This document shows, one piece after another, positions 6,633-8,215 of a stretch of 8,215 bases of DNA (positions are counted from its first letter, which is position 1; the number at the start of each line of letters is the position of its first letter). The stretch is taken from positions 1-8,215 of the forward strand of contig JASHPP010000125.1 of NCBI GenBank assembly GCA_030038035.1. Reading direction: 5' to 3'. The translations under genes and the position numbers were made by a program. Under the pieces are notes generated by a model. It was given only the letters and a program-made list of their open reading frames with translations. It ran no database searches and was not told the DNA's origin. The stretch comes from Trebonia sp. GTDB lineage: Bacteria > Actinomycetota > Actinomycetes > Streptosporangiales > Streptosporangiaceae.

Positions 6633-7142
6633 TTAGCGGGACGGTGCGCTCGGCAACGCGAGCTCGTAGGCCCGCAGGGCGAGCCCGGGCACCGGCTCGA
6701 AGTCCAGGTCCGGCGTCCGCGAGAACCCATTGGCCTCGTACAGGTGCCGCGCCGCCTCCATCGGGGGCCGCGTGCACAGCCGCAGGCAGCGCACGCCGTG
6801 CTGTCCGGCCAGCTGGATGACCGCGAGCAGCAGCGTGCGCCCGACGCCCTGCCCCTGCGCCCGCGGGGCGACCGCGAACGCCCGGATGTCGGCCTCCGTC
6901 CCGTCCCGCGCGAGCTCGCTGCCCGGACCGAACGGCTCAAGCGTCACCGTGCCGAGCATGCCGGTCCCCGCGTCGTCGACGGCGACAAGCACCACGCAGG
7001 TATTTCCCGAGCCGAACCCGAACCCCCGCAGGGTGTCCGCGTACCCGATGCCCTCCGGCAGCAGCCCAAGCGCCCGGTACGCCGACACCCGCAGTTCGCC
7101 AACGGCCGCGTACTCGCCCGGCCGCGCCTCCCGAATCACCAC
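6633..7142 (-). CDS. GNAT-family N-acetyltransferase
   Basis: A single-domain acetyltransferase of about 169 residues that transfers acetyl from acetyl-CoA to an unknown amine. The acetyl-CoA loop (motif A) follows the central strand, as DIRAFAVAPRAQGQGVGRTLL at about 85-105, with the expected Q/RxxGxG pattern. The C-terminal motif HLYEANGF is near 133-140. Start choice: an in-frame GTG at 7166 gives 177 residues but lacks a clear ribosome binding site. The GTG at 7142 lies 7 nt after TAGCGT, a -10-like box, and gives VVIREARPGEY, close to the usual GNAT beginning; GTG at 7139 is equally possible. It converges on ramB with 12 bp between stop codons. The substrate cannot be predicted and there is no evident link to the glyoxylate genes. 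Confidence 0.88.
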   Translation of the reverse strand: MVIREARPGEYAAVGELRVSAYRALGLLPEGIGYADTLRGFGFGSGNTCVVLVAVDDAGTGMLGTVTLEPFGPGSELARDGTEADIRAFAVAPRAQGQGVGRTLLLAVIQLAGQHGVRCLRLCTRPPMEAARHLYEANGFSRTPDLDFEPVPGLALRAYELALPSAPSR

Positions 7143-7149
7143 CCGAAGC

Positions 7150-7155
7150 ACGCTA
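7150..7155 (-). promoter_or_regulatory. Candidate -10 box of the GNAT gene
   Basis: TAGCGT on the minus strand (7155-7150) fits TAnnnT and lies 7 nt before the GTG at 7142, which would make the transcript leaderless. The next 170 bp upstream (7156-7326) are C-rich; I see no gene and no further clear signal there. Confidence 0.35.
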
Positions 7156-7326
7156 CCAGCAGACACCCCGCTTCGTTCCGGATGGGAAGTTCAGGTGGCC
7201 GCCGGATCACCGCATCCCGTTCCCCTGACCACCCACGGCCCCAACCACATACCGCACCCCGCGCCCAGCCCCAGCACACGCCACGCGGGTCCCGTGTCCT
7301 CACGGCGTGTGGCGCATCCAGGCGTT

Positions 7327-7355
7327 AGGAGTGTAAATACAACGGTGTAACTCCT
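7327..7355. repeat. Probable left terminal sequence of the IS256-type element
   Basis: Inverted arms AGGAGT (7327-7332) and ACTCCT (7350-7355) flank GTGTAAATAC and GGTGTAA. The block is the likely transposase-binding end. A matching inverted copy after the transposase gene would be needed to fix the exact terminus. Confidence 0.5.
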
Positions 7356-7397
7356 GGGACGAGGCGGCCAGAATGGACCGTCTGAGGAGGGATCATC

Positions 7398-8215
7398 GTG
7401 ACAGTGAAGAACGCGGACGGGCCGGTGCCGGATGTGGCCGAGCTCGAGCTGGTCAAGCAGCTGGCGGAGCGGGCACGGGCCGAGGGCCTGGCGCTGACCG
7501 GGCCGGGCGGGCTACTCGGCCGGCTCACCAAGGTCGTGCTCGAGGGCGCGCTGGAGGGTGAGATGGACGCCCACCTGGGCTATGCCAAGCACGATCCGGC
7601 GGGCCGGGACGGCGGGAACTCCCGTAACGGGCACCGGGCCAAGACCGTGCTGACCGAGGCCGGGCCGGTGGAGATCAGCGTGCCGCGGGACCGGGACGCC
7701 AGCTTCGACCCGAAGATCGTGGCCAAGCGGCAGCGGCGGCTGGGCGGGATCGATGACGTGGTCATCTCGCTGGTCGCCAAGGGGCTGACCACCGGGGAGG
7801 TGCAGGCGCACCTGGCCGAGATCTACGGCACCGAGGTCTCCCGGGAGACGATCAGCACGATCACCGACCGGGTCCTCGAGGGCCTGGCCGAATGGCAGTC
7901 CCGGCCGCTGGACGCCGTCTACGCGGTGCTGTTCACCGGCGTCATCAACGTCAAGATCAGAGACGGCCAGGTCGCCAACCGGCCCATTTACGTGGTCCTC
8001 GGGGTCACCGCCGACGGCGAGCGGGACATCGTGGGGCTGTGGGCCGGCGAGCACGGCGACGGCGAGGGCGCCAAGTTCTGGCTGCGGGTGCTGGCCGAGA
8101 TCAAGAACCGCGGCACGAACGACGTGCTGATGGTCGTCTGCGACGGCCTCAAGGGCCTGCCCGACGCCATCGCCGCCGTCTGGCCGGCCGCCATCACCCA
8201 GACATGCGTTGTCCA
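7398..8215 (+). CDS. IS256-family transposase, N-terminal part
   Basis: Partial gene: 272 codons from GTG 7398 stay open to the window edge, out of roughly 400 usual for the family. AGGAGG (7385-7390) with a 7-nt gap supports the start. Family landmarks in order are LEGALEGEMDAHLGY (48-62), the GNSRNGH segment (73-79), VEISVPRDRDASFDP (91-105), the region SRETISTITDRV (148-159), INVKIRDGQVANRPIYVVLGV (183-203) and VVCDGLKGLPDAI (246-258). The second catalytic aspartate, D249, is present and the glutamate lies outside the window. The first catalytic aspartate is normally in a segment like FVDAINVKIRDG; here it reads FTGVINVKIRDG, so residue 181 is glycine. If true, this copy is probably inactive even though its frame is intact. 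Confidence 0.93.
   Translation, partial: MTVKNADGPVPDVAELELVKQLAERARAEGLALTGPGGLLGRLTKVVLEGALEGEMDAHLGYAKHDPAGRDGGNSRNGHRAKTVLTEAGPVEISVPRDRDASFDPKIVAKRQRRLGGIDDVVISLVAKGLTTGEVQAHLAEIYGTEVSRETISTITDRVLEGLAEWQSRPLDAVYAVLFTGVINVKIRDGQVANRPIYVVLGVTADGERDIVGLWAGEHGDGEGAKFWLRVLAEIKNRGTNDVLMVVCDGLKGLPDAIAAVWPAAITQTCVV

Larger units (their letters stand above)
7327..8215 (+). mobile_element. IS256-family insertion sequence, left part
   Basis: The transposase at 7398 belongs to the IS256 (Mutator) family. About 70 bp upstream lies an AT-richer block, GTGTAAATACAACGGTGTAA, resembling the ends of actinobacterial IS256 elements. It is flanked by AGGAGT (7327-7332) and ACTCCT (7350-7355). The left boundary is put at about 7327, where the composition changes from C-rich spacer. 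The right end lies outside the window, so the boundary and target duplication cannot be confirmed. IS256 elements usually duplicate 8-9 bp; the 8 bp before the proposed edge are CAGGCGTT. Confidence 0.75.

Noticed and set aside
6628..6643. Hairpin CGTCC/GGACG between the convergent ramB and GNAT genes
   Set aside because: A 5-bp stem with no U-tract is too weak to call a terminator at this GC content.
7156..7326. Possible gene or RNA between the GNAT gene and the insertion sequence
   Set aside because: The stretch is C-rich without a ribosome binding site, conserved-looking peptide or clear fold; plus-strand frames across it are shadows running out of the GNAT gene.

Overview
The window is GC-rich chromosomal DNA whose coding regions have strong G/C third-position bias. 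Its gene families point to an actinomycete: SepH (DUF3071), an MMPL/RND exporter, a corynebacterial/mycobacterial/streptomycete-type RamB regulator, and an IS256-family transposase with actinobacterial-type ends. I cannot place the genus from sequence alone. No rRNA, tRNA, CRISPR array, phage or plasmid genes are visible.

Layout, left to right: (1) the first 91 codons of sepH on the minus strand, starting at 275. (2) A 288-bp gene-free stretch (276-563) with six TTACC units phased at 10-13 bp upstream of sepH, and a GC hairpin just past the end of the next gene. (3) A minus-strand MMPL-family transporter (564-2972). (4) A divergent small four-helix membrane protein of unknown function (3049-3675); the two genes share a 76-bp gap whose TAGGATA element reads as a -10 box on both strands. 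(5) Isocitrate lyase aceA on the minus strand (3724-5025), convergent with (4). (6) A RamB/ScfR-type regulator (5160-6620), divergent from aceA across an AT-rich control region. (7) A GNAT acetyltransferase on the minus strand (6633-7142), convergent with ramB 12 bp apart. (8) The left end of an IS256-family element (from about 7327) with the first 272 codons of its transposase, cut by the window edge.

The clearest functional unit is the aceA/ramB pair. In Corynebacterium and Mycobacterium, RamB controls isocitrate lyase and hence the glyoxylate shunt used on acetate and fatty acids. Here the two genes are head to head. Their shared intergenic region carries two inverted repeats with almost the same centre and an unusual cluster of CGGAAA/TTTCCG hexamers. 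These are good operator candidates, although they do not match the published corynebacterial RamB box as I remember it.

Most of the window is ordinary core chromosome. The items most worth a second look are the concentric palindromes and hexamer cluster at aceA/ramB, the phased repeat array upstream of sepH, an IS256 transposase that lacks the expected first catalytic aspartate, an overlapping bidirectional -10, and an AT-rich palindrome inside ramB. I do not see a convincing new multi-gene system here.
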